Part shown: positions 22,263-33,080 of the stretch, in pieces
Layout of the letters: each line of letters begins with the position of its first letter
How positions within the stretch are numbered: the stretch's first letter is position 1
Assembly: GCA_030220185.1 (NCBI GenBank)
Contig: JASPKZ010004204.1
Span: 308,001 to 372,000, forward strand
Source of the DNA: Diploptera punctata
Taxonomy: Eukaryota > Arthropoda > Insecta > Blattodea > Blaberidae
DNA length: 64,000 bases
Direction of reading: 5' to 3'
Notes under the pieces: generated by a model
The model's input: only the letters and a program-made list of their open reading frames with translations
Database searches by the model: none
What the model was told of the DNA's origin: nothing
Made by a program: the position numbers and the translations under genes

Positions 22263-22841
22263 TAATTCTAGGAGATTATCAAACATTGTAACAAAATACT
22301 ATTAAGAAGATGTAGGTGCAGGAAGAGTTAATGATGTAATGGATATTAAGAAGCTAGATATCGAAGATATGAGAGCTGGATTATATTGGCTGAGAATGGG
22401 GACTAGTGGAGGGCTTTAGTTAATTCTCCATTGAATCTATTGGTTCCATAATCCATATAGTTTATTAGATATACAAATTTATATATTTAATTGTAAGTCC
22501 CAAGAACAAATGCGGTTAAATTGAGAAAGAAGGAAGTTAATAAAGAAATGAGATTAACAGAAAACGTAATTATACAATCAAATTATGTCTTTATTCTATT
22601 TCCATTTTATTTTCTTATTTCTTTCTGCTGTCAAAAGAAGCATAATTCGCAACTTGACTCCTTAAATAAGTAAACAGTTTGACTCAAACTATTGCGTCAA
22701 GGTAGATCAAACCTCTCACTGGGCGAAATTAAACAATGTTCACTATATAGTTAGTTGGTCATAAATTTATAAAATATGTCTTCGAGATATTCTTATTTAC
22801 AAAATAAACATAAATGCTAAAAGAGCATATTCTAATACGTA
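22263..22841. other. AT-rich stretch, nothing recognised
   Basis: No recognisable coding or repeat content apart from the left target duplication of the following SINE. Confidence 0.45.
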
Positions 22842-23153
22842 AGTAAAGTAAAGTAAAGTAAAGTATTCCCACTACAGGCCTCAGGAGACCCTTGGGGTAG
22901 TGGGAGGTTAAGACTCCTACTTTTCTGGACAATCGGCACTTGATGTCAGCCGGGTTGTCAGCCCTGCGTGATGGCCGCCTTTACCCCCAGAACAAGCGTC
23001 TGATATTCATTTACGTTAGAGGCTGAGTCGACCCCAGGGCCATGATGCCGCCAGAACGTTTGGGTCAGTTTAAAAATCCTGACCCCACCGGGACTTGAAC
23101 CCTCGACCTTCCGGCTTGTAGTGTAGTGCCTTAACCACTACGCTACGGCCCCC
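22842..23153 (-). mobile_element. SINE-A with 11-bp target duplication
   Basis: Full-length minus copy: A box TAGCGTAGTGGTTAAGGC near 23147, B box GGGTTCAAGTCCCGG near 23095, tail of (TTTAC)n at 22842-22866. Duplication TCTAA(T/C)ACGTA at 22831-22841 and 23154-23164. Confidence 0.92.
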
Positions 23154-23164
23154 TCTAACACGTA

Positions 23165-23500
23165 CTTGTACTAATTACATGAACTATTTTCTTATCAACT
23201 TCTCTAAAGACAAAAGACTTTAAACTGAACATATAGCTATGAGATTATTAAAAGAAAAGGGGTACAAGTGTAAGTTTTGCAAAAACATGTTTCAAGTTGA
23301 AATTGTATAAAAAATCATAGGTAATTGAAAAGTATAACATTAATTTTCTAACTAGGCACTTATATCAATTTACCACTAAATAAAATTATGCTTCAAGAAT
23401 GTAAATGTACTTATGCACCTAACATGCTTTTAAAAAAAACTTATATCCCTTTGCTTCTAACCGCCTCATACAAAACGGCTAAATTTTTCAGTTAAATGGG
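23165..23500. other. AT-rich stretch, nothing recognised
   Basis: No motif or pairing seen. Confidence 0.45.
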
Positions 23501-23692
23501 TGAAAAACGGGCTCTTTAAGGGAAGAGAAAATATGATCAGTATTTGGGAATTAAGTTTTTAGGAAATTTTTTAACCATTGAGATACGAACAGTCATATGA
23601 ATACAGAAGCTTCCATAATAGTGAGTTAAGTGATATATGGGAAACCAGTTGTAATAATAATAATAGTTACATCTCGTAGATTTAATTTTGCG
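23500..23692 (+). pseudogene. Heavily decayed LINE-X fragment
   Basis: The order TTAAGGGAAGAGAAAA, TATTTGGGAATTAAG, CCATTGAGATACGAACAG, AGTGAGTTAAGTGATATATGG follows LINE-X but with many changes. It is older than the other copies. Confidence 0.5.
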
Positions 23693-23694
23693 CC

Positions 23695-24957
23695 TTAGTG
23701 GCCAGAACAGAAACGATAAACCTGATAAAACTATCATTGGAGACAGCAGTGGCTATCTTCCGCTTTAAAATCACATGAATTGTAATCTATGGACTAGAAG
23801 TGATTTGGAAGAACCAAAATAAGTCAAACTTAGAGAAACTAGAGAAAGCAATACTCGTATCAAAACACACACCTCCACGCCCAACATACGTACTGACAAA
23901 GGTACTCTTCATCGTAGAAGAACTCCACCTAGACCTACTCGTACCGGCAACAGATGCCTACAATTAACTACTGAGGGAACTCAACTAGAAGAGAGAACAG
24001 AAATGGCCTGAGTTCTACGCAACGGATATGATGATCTACAGGGAATGGACACAAGCCAGATACGACTTCAGACACACTGTGACAAGAGTCGCGGTCCATG
24101 GTTCCCACCACTGGATATGCACAATAGTGAAGCGCCATAACCCAGAAGAAATGTGCAAGTGCAAACTATGTGGGTCGCACTGCGACCGATATCACCTGTT
24201 ACAGTGCAAAAATATAGGAACCTCTATAACAGAAGCATTTTTAAGAATTTCATATATATTTCCAATACTCTCTTCATACACACTTTCAATAAAATATAAA
24301 ACAAATCTATCAGATCACCCATGACATATGCTAGTCCAGCCTGGGCACATGCAGCAACAACTCATATTCAAACTCTTCAAATAGTTCAAAATAAAGTTTT
24401 AAGAATAATATTACGTGCTGACAGACAGACTCAAATCCCATTATTACATGACATAACAGCAATTTTATATATAAAATATCATATTATATATACAGCACGT
24501 AAGCAACAAGAAACATATGAGTTACACAATAACAGACTAATACAGGCGATAGGCAATACACAAATACAAATACAAACTACACAACAATATAGAACTCCAA
24601 ATAACACCACACTTTAATACTTCACTTACACACAAGGATTTTTAAGGCCGAAAAACTTAAGCTTCTTTCTCGTCACTCCAGAAAATATATTATTTCTCTC
24701 AATTTAGAAAACATCACTAAAATAACAAGAAAAAAGCTAAGAGAGTACAACTTTCTTAGTAACACAAAATGACAAAAACACACAACCATACAAGCACCTA
24801 AAAGAAAGGGTCAAGACCCCAAAAAGGTCGGAACCAAATATCGTACACACAAATGACACGACCGGTTCTGTAAGACATGAAAACAATTGAACTAATAATC
24901 GCTATCTTTCTACATGGTTATTGGCTGCAAGAATATCTATTATTATTAAATCTCGTA
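23695..24957 (+). pseudogene. LINE-L 3' half, copy 2, with nested Jockey fragment
   Basis: It aligns by eye to 35960-36600. The frame at 24028-24225 keeps YREWTQARYDFRHTVTRVAV and CKCKLCGSHCDRYHLLQC (a CX2CX7HX3C knuckle). The LINE-L tail (GTAAGACATGAAAACA, CTTTCTACATGG, TTGGCTGCAAGAATA) appears only after 24876. The 0.65 kb between 24222 and 24875 is a separate insertion. Confidence 0.8.
24222..24875 (+). pseudogene. Jockey-type LINE RT C-terminal, nested
   Basis: The plus frame 24321-24617 reads MTYASPAWAHAATTHIQTLQ and IVQNKVLRIILRADRQTQIP, the (L)TYASPVW...LQ..QNK.LR block typical of the Jockey clade after the RT domain. A tail with KAEKL-like sequence follows near 24640. No target duplication was found. 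It is the only such copy here apart from the RT fingers at 56.8 kb. Confidence 0.75.
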
Positions 24958-25205
24958 CATTGCGATCAGCAGAATATGTGAAACAAATAAGGAATTAAAG
25001 AGGGGCACGGAAATTTATTGTAGGAAAAGTAGAAGGAATGTGCCTAGCAGGTAGCCGAGAACGAGAAATAATATTAATCATGACTTGAGAGAGGTGAATT
25101 GTAGTGGGAATGATTGAAAATCATGAGCTTAGTTTGTGGTGTATGGAAAGCAACTGCCGAGTAATGAACCCCTGGGTTAGATTGTGCCAGTGAATTAGTT
25201 AACTT
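24958..25205 (+). pseudogene. LINE-X 3' end, old copy
   Basis: TCTCGTACATTGCGATCAGC, GGAAAGTAGAAGGAA-like GKPEG block and TGTGCCAGTGAATTAGTTA correspond to the LINE-X 3' end. No reading frame remains. Confidence 0.6.
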
Positions 25206-25504
25206 TAATTGCATAAAATTAGCTCTTATGAATTAGGTAAACATCTATTACAAAATTTTATACACTGAATGGTTGAAATTTTTAATTAAAAATGTCTAAT
25301 CTTTGGGGCCGGGAGGAATGATTATGTGCAATTTGTAATCGCTTGATTGTGCACCTGTTTCCTAGATTAAATCCCAACCCCTTCCACAGTATATGTCGCT
25401 CATGTGCAAGAAAAGTCACATATTTAAAAAAAAATACTACATTTTATAACTCAATCCTCCTGTCTTTTGCATATTCCATTTCTTAAATATTTCGGCTTTT
25501 AACA

Positions 25505-26310
25505 GCTAAGGTCATGGTGTTTGGAAATTCAAACCTGTGCGACCGTCCCTGCAACAATTATCGTGGCTTCGTCTAAGAGATCGTAGGACTGTCCATTCCC
25601 TATCCCTTCTCTATAAAATACTTCACACATCATCGCCTAATTATTTATCACACCGCTTCATCAGACTATCCGACACACATAATCTTGACACACGATCCCA
25701 TCAGCACATTGTCCTTTATATCCCTCCTCATCACACTGTGTATTATTCATTATCTTTTACAGTCTCACTTGTCAAAACATGGAATTCCCTTCCGAGCTAT
25801 GTCAGAGACTGTCAAACTGTAACATCCTTCAAAACAAACTAAATAATTATTTAATAACAAACTAACTTATATACCTCACTGATAGTATTCTTTTAACAAT
25901 TAACAAATTTGATTATTTATGAAAATATTATTAAAATTAACAAATATTTTCATGTGTTTAAACATTTTATAAACGTAAAATTACTTTCCTATATTTCATT
26001 ATTTTCCTTTTGTTTTTTATATAGGCCCCTGCATTAGACAGGGACGGTCTACCAAAAATTTATTTGTCTTGCTAGAATACATTTTATTATTAGTTTTAGT
26101 CTTAATCTTAACTATCATTAACTGGTAGTATTATATATCATAATATAGTATATATTATCTTATTGATCAATTCTTCATTTCATATTTAATATTAGAGTTA
26201 ATTCTGATGTAATATATGTTTGTCTGGTGAGTGGAAGAGAAGGCCACGTGACCTTAACTCCACCATGCTAAATAAATAAAATAAAAACAAATAAAAACAT
26301 AAAAGTATTA
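25505..26310 (+). pseudogene. CR1/L2-type LINE C-terminal end
   Basis: The frame 25537-25842 (101 residues) shows LQQLSWLRLRDRRTVHSLSL, LLYKILHTSSPNYLSHRF, LDTRS, IPPHHTVYYSLSFTVS, WNSLPSYVRDC. This is the conserved C-terminal tail of CR1/L2-type LINE proteins. The 3' UTR runs to GAAGGCCACGTGACC-TTAACTCC and AAATAAATAAAATAAAA. It is 5'-truncated, so catalytic residues are absent. Confidence 0.8.
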
Positions 26311-26622
26311 ATGACAAATTTTGATCAGATGCCTCTTTTTCAGGGTTGAGGTTCTTTTACGTGCCTTAAATCTACACAACATTGGATTCGCGGCTTTATT
26401 TATCTTTCTTTGAAACCGATTATATAAAAGGTTAAGACATATAATAAACAGAGAGCATTTTTATAGATGCGGTTGAGTGATTTATTAAGAAGGTACTTGA
26501 TAAAGCTGATATCAAATGTTCAGAAGATCTGAACGTTAAGCCTGGCTCCCTTTTAAGATTTGCGACAGGGTTTTGTTTTCTCCCCTCCAGCGTGGTTTGC
26601 CGAAGTGGCGCGGAAATTGAAA

Positions 26623-26636
26623 ATAGACTCTATTAG
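26623..26636. repeat. Left target duplication of the Penelope-like element
   Basis: ATAGACTCTATTAG, repeated exactly at 28950-28963. Confidence 0.85.
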
Positions 26637-26731
26637 TATATTGACTTAGGCTTTCACGGCCGGAGGTATTATGATGATCTTGTAGAAGATTTCCGGGCTG
26701 TTGGTCGTGATCTTGAGGCTTGTGGTTCCCC

Positions 26732-26772
26732 GACGTTTCACCAGAGACTTGCGTCCGGCATCCTCAATGGTT
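26732..26772 (-). other. Hammerhead-like motif, left arm
   Basis: The minus strand reads ATTGAGGAT, stem GCCGGA...TCTGGT, then GAAACGTC. The order CUGAnGA, stem II, GAAA, (C)GUC is that of hammerhead ribozymes reported in Penelope-like pseudo-LTRs. The first core box is imperfect (ATTGAGGA). Stem III is absent or minimal. Confidence 0.45.
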
Positions 26773-27139
26773 GTCTTGAGAATGACATTTTGTCTAGGAA
26801 TAGAATTGAAAGCGTAGTTATATATCTCTTTATTAGAGAAACTGCTGTCTTAGGCCGTTTTAGGGTCTTATGATTGCCCTCTTCAGCCCATTTAAAATAT
26901 GTTATTCGTAGTTATTTTGAATTCTGTCGTTTCACCTACATTTTGTCGACTACCTGCCCTATTTATACATTTATCCGCGACGTGTTCTCTGCGCGGTCCG
27001 CTACTTCGTAAATTATATCTGCCTTCTGGTTGGTTAGCATTAGGGTCTTCCATTGCACCAATGAGGTTGCTGTCTGATGTTGTAGTAGATTGTTCTATTA
27101 GGGGTTTACATCTGGCTTTTTTAAGACTGGTATCCATGC

Positions 27140-27441
27140 TTTGTTGACTTTTAACGATTCTTCCTTTCTATTGTAACTATTTTGTTGTTTGAATATTTCA
27201 ATGGCTTTTCGTTGCAGACGGGACGGGAAAAATAAGTGTATGCAGTTAGATAATATATCTGTGTTGTTGTATTGAATTATACTGTATGGCCTTCAAGCAG
27301 AGAGTGTTCTGCTACTGCCGACTTTTCCACTTGTTTAAGACGGCTGTATCTTTCGTGTTCTTTAAGTCTGGTTGTGATGCTGCGTTTAGTGGTGCCTATA
27401 TACACTTGGCCGCAACTGCACGGGATCCTGTATATGCCTGC
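27140..27441 (-). pseudogene. Penelope GIY-YIG endonuclease domain
   Basis: From 27441 downwards the minus strand reads GIYRIPCSCGQVYIGTTKRS, then TTRLKEHE and AVAEHSLLEGH. After a frame change it gives RLQRKAIEIFK near 27210 and KAWIPVLKK. GIY and YIG, the Arg region and the R-x-AIEI helix are the GIY-YIG nuclease landmarks, and the CxCG between GIY and YIG is typical of Penelope-like elements. The domain nicks target DNA to prime reverse transcription. Stops interrupt it. It follows the RT domain of the same element. Confidence 0.85.
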
Positions 27442-27499
27442 TGATTTATGAGGGTGAAGTTAATCCTTAACCGGTCTGAAAAGGTTTTTGATTTTTCTG

Positions 27500-28800
27500 G
27501 TAGGCCTATATACTGTTTTTATGTCTTCTTTCTTTAGCAGTTTTCCAATACTGTCAGTTACAGTCTTGATGAAAGGTAAGAATGCCCTGGTTGATGTTTT
27601 TTCTTCCGATTCCTTGTTGTTGTATCGTCTGGGATGGTTTCCTTTGTTGATTTCATTGTTGGTATATCAATTGGCTGTGAATACTGTACGGAGATGTTTA
27701 AGTTCAGTTTTAATAATTCAGGATGGCAAAGTTTCTTGGCGTGATTTGTCAATGTTTTGATGATACCCAGTTTTTGTTTGGGGTGATGTTTGGAGGTTTT
27801 ATGAAGATATCTGTCAGTATGCGTAGGTTTTCTATATATGGTGAGATAAATGTTGCTATCTTATTCTCTTCTGATTTAGATGTCCAGAAAGGCTATGCTG
27901 TTATCTTTTTTCTTTTTTCTACGGTGAATTGTATATTGGAGTTTATGTTGTTTACGTGTGCGCAAGATATTCTTCTATTTCATCTTCTCCGTGGTTCCAA
28001 ATTACTAAGGTGTCGTCTAAATGTCGAAGCCATGTCTTGGGTTTAAGAGGGGCAGTCTCTAAACATTTTTGTTCGAAGTTTTCCATAAAGAAATTTGCAA
28101 CTACTGGCCTCAGGGGACTACCCATAGCTACTCCATCTATTTGTTCATATAAGTCGTTCTTGAATAAGAAATAGCTGGTGGTTAAGCAGTGTTCGAAAAT
28201 ATTAGTGATATCTTGAGGAAACTTGGCAGCGATGAGCTTAATGGTCTCCTTTATAGGAACTTTAGTGAATAGTGAGACCACGTCGAAACTAACCATTAGA
28301 TCTTCTGGTTGCAAAACTATCGTTTTTAGTTTATCTAAGAAGTCCATTGAGTCTTTGACATATGTATCACTGTTGGTTGTATGGGGTTTTAGTAGAGCTA
28401 GATAAATATCTAGCTAGGTTATAAGTTGGTAATCCTATGGCACTGACGATCGGTCTTAGAGGTATATTGTCTTTATGGATTTTAGGTAGTCCATAGAATC
28501 TGGGTGGCAGGGCCCCGTTCTTCTGAAGGTCTTTCTTCACGTCGTCTGGAAGTGAGGAGGCTTTGATTAAGTTGTTAGTTTTACGGAGTAACCTTTTGGT
28601 TGGGTCGTCTGACAGCTTATGGTAGTTCCCAGGATCCAGTAAGTCGGTGATTTTACGATTACGTATATTATTCTGTGTCTAATATAACTGTAGAGTTTCC
28701 TTTGTCTGCCGGTAGAATTATAATAGTTTCATCCGTTTTTAAGGTTTTTATAGCCTTCCTTTCTTCGATGGAGAGATGGTGTTCTGGTTTGGGAGCCTTT
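27500..28800 (-). pseudogene. Penelope reverse transcriptase domain
   Basis: Right to left on the minus strand: ILPADKGNSTVILDTE near 28700, PPRFYGLPKIHK near 28480, PLRPIVSAIGLPTYNLARYL. Then comes a 131-residue open frame (27952-28347) with MVSFDVVSLFTKVPI (RT motif A), DGVAMGSPLRPVVANFFME (motif B) and WLRHLDDTLVIW (motif C, HLDD in place of the usual YVDD). This order is specific to Penelope-like RTs. The changed motif C residue plus stops make the enzyme inactive here. The thumb region continues to about 27500. Confidence 0.88.
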
Positions 28801-28849
28801 CTCAGAATGCGAGAGACTTCGTTGCGGATAGTTTCTGCTATTCTCAAGA

Positions 28850-28890
28850 CTACCCATGAGGATACCGGACGCAGTCTCTGGTGAAACGTC
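28850..28890 (+). other. Hammerhead-like motif, right arm
   Basis: The plus strand shows CCCATGAGGAT, stem ACCGGA (28864-28869) pairing with TCTGGT (28877-28882), then GAAACGTC (28883-28890). It is the inverted partner of the left-arm motif. The stem is kept in both arms although the loop differs by one base. Confidence 0.45.
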
Positions 28891-28949
28891 GGGGAACCAC
28901 AAGCCTCAAGACCACGTCCAACAGCCCGGAAATCTTCTGCAAGATCATC

Positions 28950-28963
28950 ATAGACTCTATTAG
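28950..28963. repeat. Right target duplication of the Penelope-like element
   Basis: ATAGACTCTATTAG, identical to 26623-26636. Confidence 0.85.
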
Positions 28964-29690
28964 ATTAGCGCGGAATCTGAAGCATGAAAAGTGCATTGAA
29001 TAGTATTAAAATACACACACATAAACTCACGCAAATTTTAAGAGATTCACTTCAAATAATGCATTATTGAAATTGTATATGGACATTAAAAGATGTAGGA
29101 CTCCCTTTATATCACTGTTTACTATTTGATTAAAGCATATTTAAATAACTCGTTTTATAATGTCTAGATATCTTGATCAGTTTACGTTAAGGTTGGATTA
29201 TTAGTTTGTTTTAATAAATTTACTTAATCTCAATCTTTTTAACCCTTAAATTAATTCTATAATGTATATTATTTTAATTTATTTAATATGTTAAATCAAA
29301 TTATAAAAAAACGAAAGAGGAGAAAGTACTTAAATTTGTGTTGAATTATAAAATAGGCCTAAGATACATCAATAACTTATAGTTTAACATGAGTTTTGTT
29401 CCTACTGGTGTCCGACACATTTAATATAACTGGGTCGAGAAATAAATGTTTCGCTAATCTAAGAGTTAAAAAAATTAGAAAACACTATAACACAAAAATA
29501 TTATCAGTTGATAGCCTGTACAATATTTGAACAGTAGAAGTACTGTCCCGTACTTCGATAGATAAGGAACATTCTAAATATTGAGAACATTGTGTTTTAA
29601 TAACAATTCTAAAAAGAAAAATCATTAATAGGCCTATTATTCACATAAATGCCCTCCCCACTTGGAACTGGATGTGACTAAAGATGAGGA
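28964..29690. other. AT-rich stretch, nothing recognised
   Basis: No coding motif, RNA gene or repeat pairing seen. Confidence 0.45.
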
Positions 29691-30440
29691 AGAAATGAAA
29701 TAATCGTCATCCATGCCAGTATTAGGCCATGTGGCCTGTTGTGGTCTCAAAGAAGAATTTTCCATCCAGCGCTTTTTTGGACGTCCCAGCGATCTTTTGC
29801 TTTGGGGGCAGTAACGAAGCATGGCTTTTGGAATTCTATGAGATGGTATTCGTTGAAGATTGGCTTTTGTGCTGTAGTTCAGTGGTAGTTTTGTATATGG
29901 TGGAAGATGGGTTCTAGATCCAACCCTTCCATAATTTCCTCATTTCTTTATGGTCTACTGTATGGCGCATAAATCGCATCTCATTTGCTGTTATTCGGCT
30001 CCTTCGTATTGTCCATGCTTCACTACCATATCTCAATACTGGTCTTGCGAGAACACTACAAAGGCGTAATCTTGTGTTCTTTTGTACTAAAGATGGTTTC
30101 ATTATACTCTTAAATATTCCCGTTGTTTTTTTGTAAAATTTATGATTTTCTTTGATATATCAGCTTCTTCTTGAAATGTTAAATTATAACCCAAATATTA
30201 AATTAATTTACTCGTTATAAAATTTCATCGTCGAAAACAATTTGCTAGGTATAGGATATTTCCCATAAAAGGCCATCACTTTTTTTCTTTGTATTGATTT
30301 CCATATTGTACTTTTTTGCAATTATATTAAAATTGTGTATAGAATACTGTGAACCTGTTTCTGTTGGAGCTATTAATACCAAATCATCTGCAAAAAGCAG
30401 GGAGTCTAACCATGTCTCATCTGTCGCCAATCTTGAAGTA
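29690..30440 (-). pseudogene. RTE-type LINE RT, palm to C-terminus
   Basis: Minus strand, right to left: WLDSLLFADDLVLIAPTE near 30390 (catalytic F-ADD box), AKKYNMEINTKK, then KPSLVQKNTRLRLC, ARPVLRYGSEAWTI and ANEMRFMRHTVD (29914-30102). The end is SKRSLGRPKKRWMENS near 29770. The blocks are in the right order for an RTE-type LINE but sit in different frames, so the copy is dead. The last part recurs at 50.8 and 57.75 kb. Confidence 0.75.
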
Positions 30441-30484
30441 TTCTATACATGTATATCATAAGGTAGAAGTGAAATAACAGTCAT

Positions 30485-30700
30485 AAATTATTTAGTTTTA
30501 TTTATTTATTTATTTATCCTGATGGAGTCAAGGACATGTGGTCTTCTCTTCCACTCACCAGGACAAATAGCAGCCCTGAGAAAGAAGCTCACATGTTCTG
30601 CTGTATAATTTCAGTAATTTTTAATTGACTGATGTGGTTATATTAAAACGTTAAAAAACGTATTGCAAAGCTCTCTGGGAGTACTGTAACGGATGCAGTT
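30485..30700 (-). mobile_element. CR1/L2-type LINE 3' UTR
   Basis: GGTGAGTGGAAGAGAAGACC on the minus strand, with ACATGTCCTTGACTCC and AAATAAATAAATAAA, matches the end of the 26.2-kb copy. No coding part survives. Confidence 0.6.
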
Positions 30701-30995
30701 GTGCTGAAGGAACAGATGTGTGGAGTTTCTCCATGCATCACTGCCAGCTAGATCGTATCATTGTCTACTGCATTCTAGAGAAACTTGTTTCACTGCAGTT
30801 ATACAATACCTATTTTAAAAATGTAAAAATGCACATTCATTTATTCGCTTACGCGTATTACATTCCTAGATTTAAAGTAAGTGTGAAATGTATATATACC
30901 TGTAAAATTAATTTTGTAGTCGAACTGGTTAAGTGAAAGAGAAGGATTTGAAAATTTAAGTTTCCAAAAATAAATGAAATTATTATTATTAATTT

Positions 30996-31047
<52 letters not shown>

Positions 31048-31730
31048 TATTATTATTATCACTATCATTATTTAGAGGAAGTTTTGTTAAAACATGTGAA
31101 GCATGCATTACTCCACTAATGGAAATATAAGACACATTCTTATTTGTTTAGTAAAAGTTTGAGGATACCATATACAAAGTACATCCAATTATCATTAAAT
31201 AATGAAATATATTATTTTAAACTAAGGATCATAAATCAGAATGTTATTCACGTTCTATATACGAGATATTATTTTATATAATATATTGTATAGCCCTATT
31301 ATTTTAAAGTTCGTGTATCATTGTGACAGTTAAAATGAAACTTCGAAAACAACAAAAATAATAAATTTAGCATTGCAATTTAAGGTGTAGTTAAAATAGG
31401 AATTAGTAATTATGATAACTATGTGCAGTATATAGGATCTAATTGTATTCTAATTTTTTCACAGTAATTACTGCCCGCACCTAAAATCCAATCCTTCAAA
31501 ATATCACAAATTGCACAGAATCGAACTTTTAAGTAATGCCTGTTCAATTACTTGTGATCGGTTGATTAATTTTCCTCTGTCAAATTATGGCATTCATTAT
31601 GTGTCATTTGTGGATTTATTTTCATATTAATTTAAAAAAATGAAGATCTGTTTAACGAACTTAATAAATTTAATTATATATGTGGCCAATTAAAAGAATA
31701 TTAAAAAGACAAGAATGGAATCATAACTAA
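30701..31730. other. AT-rich stretch with (ATT)n
   Basis: An (ATT)n tract of about 70 bp lies at 30990-31058. The 72-residue frame at 30718-30936 shows no motif. Confidence 0.5.
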
Positions 31731-31734
31731 AATT

Positions 31735-32135
31735 TTATAAAGCAGTGGCAGTCCCCTTACTATTGTATGGTAGTGAATTTTTGATTTTAACTAAAAGCTA
31801 AGATAAGATCATTGAAGCAGCTGAAATGAGATTTCTGAGAACTGTGGCTGGCTGCAAACTTGTAGATAAAAGAATAAGTGAATATATTAGAAATGAGCTA
31901 AATATTTTTAAACTTTTAAATAAAATAAATTAATCTAGAAAAATACTGGAAAGAACATGTTCAAAGAATGAAAGATGATCGGATTCCAAAAATTATACTT
32001 AATTACAAACCAAGAGGAGACAGGAATATTGGTAGACCGAAAAAGAGATGTATTCAACTTTTTGAATAAGAATCTATGAAACCGGAATAATCCAAATGGC
32101 TTTAATCCGTGATCGTTGTTGATGATGATGAATTT
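31735..32135 (+). pseudogene. RTE-type LINE C-terminal fragment
   Basis: Decayed frames read AVAVPLLLYGSEFLILTKS, AAEMRFLRTVAGCKLVDKRI, a shifted KERTCSKNE-like HV-x-RM region and RRGDRNIGRPKKR. A (GAT)n tail ends it at about 32130. Confidence 0.7.
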
Positions 32136-32873
32136 TTATACTTCTTACTTTGCCTCTGTTATTCGTTATCTTTAAAATATATGAACAAATACACCACATC
32201 TTGTTCGATTATAAGTATAATACAATTTATAGTTATTATTTCAAAACTCTGCAACCACATTGGCTAAGATTGGTAGCATTTGAAAGAAGTGGTGGGCATG
32301 TTTTAATTAAATGATACCGCATACAAAAGTATACACCAGCTGGCCTTCTGAGCCAGCTGCTCTATTGCTATGGCGTATTGTAGAAAGGAGTCCCCGGCAC
32401 GCTGGAAACGAGTCATTATTTGGGTCCTTGTGCGGTGCTGAAATTATGATGGCCGTAACGATTAACTAGATATCTGTGATATCCTCTGCTCAACTCTCCG
32501 ATGGGATTCTGTGTGGAATCTCGACGACTGGTCAACTGCCTCGTCCTTTATTCCACCATTTATTTATTATGAATGGAGATGGTCTCAGATTGGCGCTTGA
32601 AGATGTTCCACTACATCATACGTCGAATTTTGGCGTATTGATTCCACCAAAAAATCAAAACAAATGTTGATATAGAATAGGGTCCCCCCCCTCCTGCAGG
32701 ATCAAAAAAAGATGTATTTAAATTTCGGTCTGTTAATAGTATTGTATTTATTCGGCAAAGAGTGCCGGAGGTTTGTCGAAAGTTGGATTTTGACTTCGAA
32801 TCATCCTGTAGCTTCTCAATGGCGCGGAGAACATCAGCAATTTTGCTGGTCTAATTTCTGTTCTCTATCTTCT
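32136..32873. other. Unassigned stretch
   Basis: Slightly higher G+C at 32340-32660. The frames at 32476-32670 and 32712-32897 show no motif I can name. Confidence 0.4.
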
Positions 32874-33041
32874 CTAGTATTGTCTAATAATTGGTGAGAA
32901 ATTTTCTCCTGATTTTAAATCTCTGTCCCATCTCTTCTTTATTGCAACGTATTCCGTCACCAATCCTAAGAATTTCACTTTTAATTCTTGTTTTACTGAA
33001 CTAAATTCTTCTGTTATCTCATCACTTTTCTTTAATATCAT
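32874..33041 (-). pseudogene. Short coiled-coil-like coding remnant
   Basis: A 55-residue frame from the ATG at 33041 is rich in Lys and Glu with heptad-like spacing: KKSDEITEEFSSVKQELKVK, then VTEYVAIKKRWDRDLKSGE. Composition is protein-like, unlike neighbouring AT-rich noise. It could be a piece of a LINE ORF1 coiled coil, but I do not recognise the family. It ends 40 bp from TIR family Q copy 2. Confidence 0.35.
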
Positions 33042-33080
33042 ATCCTGTGTTCGTTGGTTCGATCTATTAATTTTTGTTAA

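Larger units (their letters stand above)
26637..28949 (-). mobile_element. Penelope-like retroelement with inverted terminal repeats
   Basis: It is bounded by an exact 14-bp target duplication. Terminal copies of about 130 bp lie in inverted orientation, 26665-26790 and 28830-28949; each carries CGGAAATCTTCTGCAAGATC or its match and GTCTCTGGTGAAACGTCGGG. A decayed gene between them reads right to left with RT and then GIY-YIG endonuclease, the defining order of Penelope-like elements. The left end extends about 28 bp further with GGCTTTCACGGCCGG, as in Penelope pseudo-LTRs. This is the most complete autonomous-type element in the window, though its frame is broken. Confidence 0.9.
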
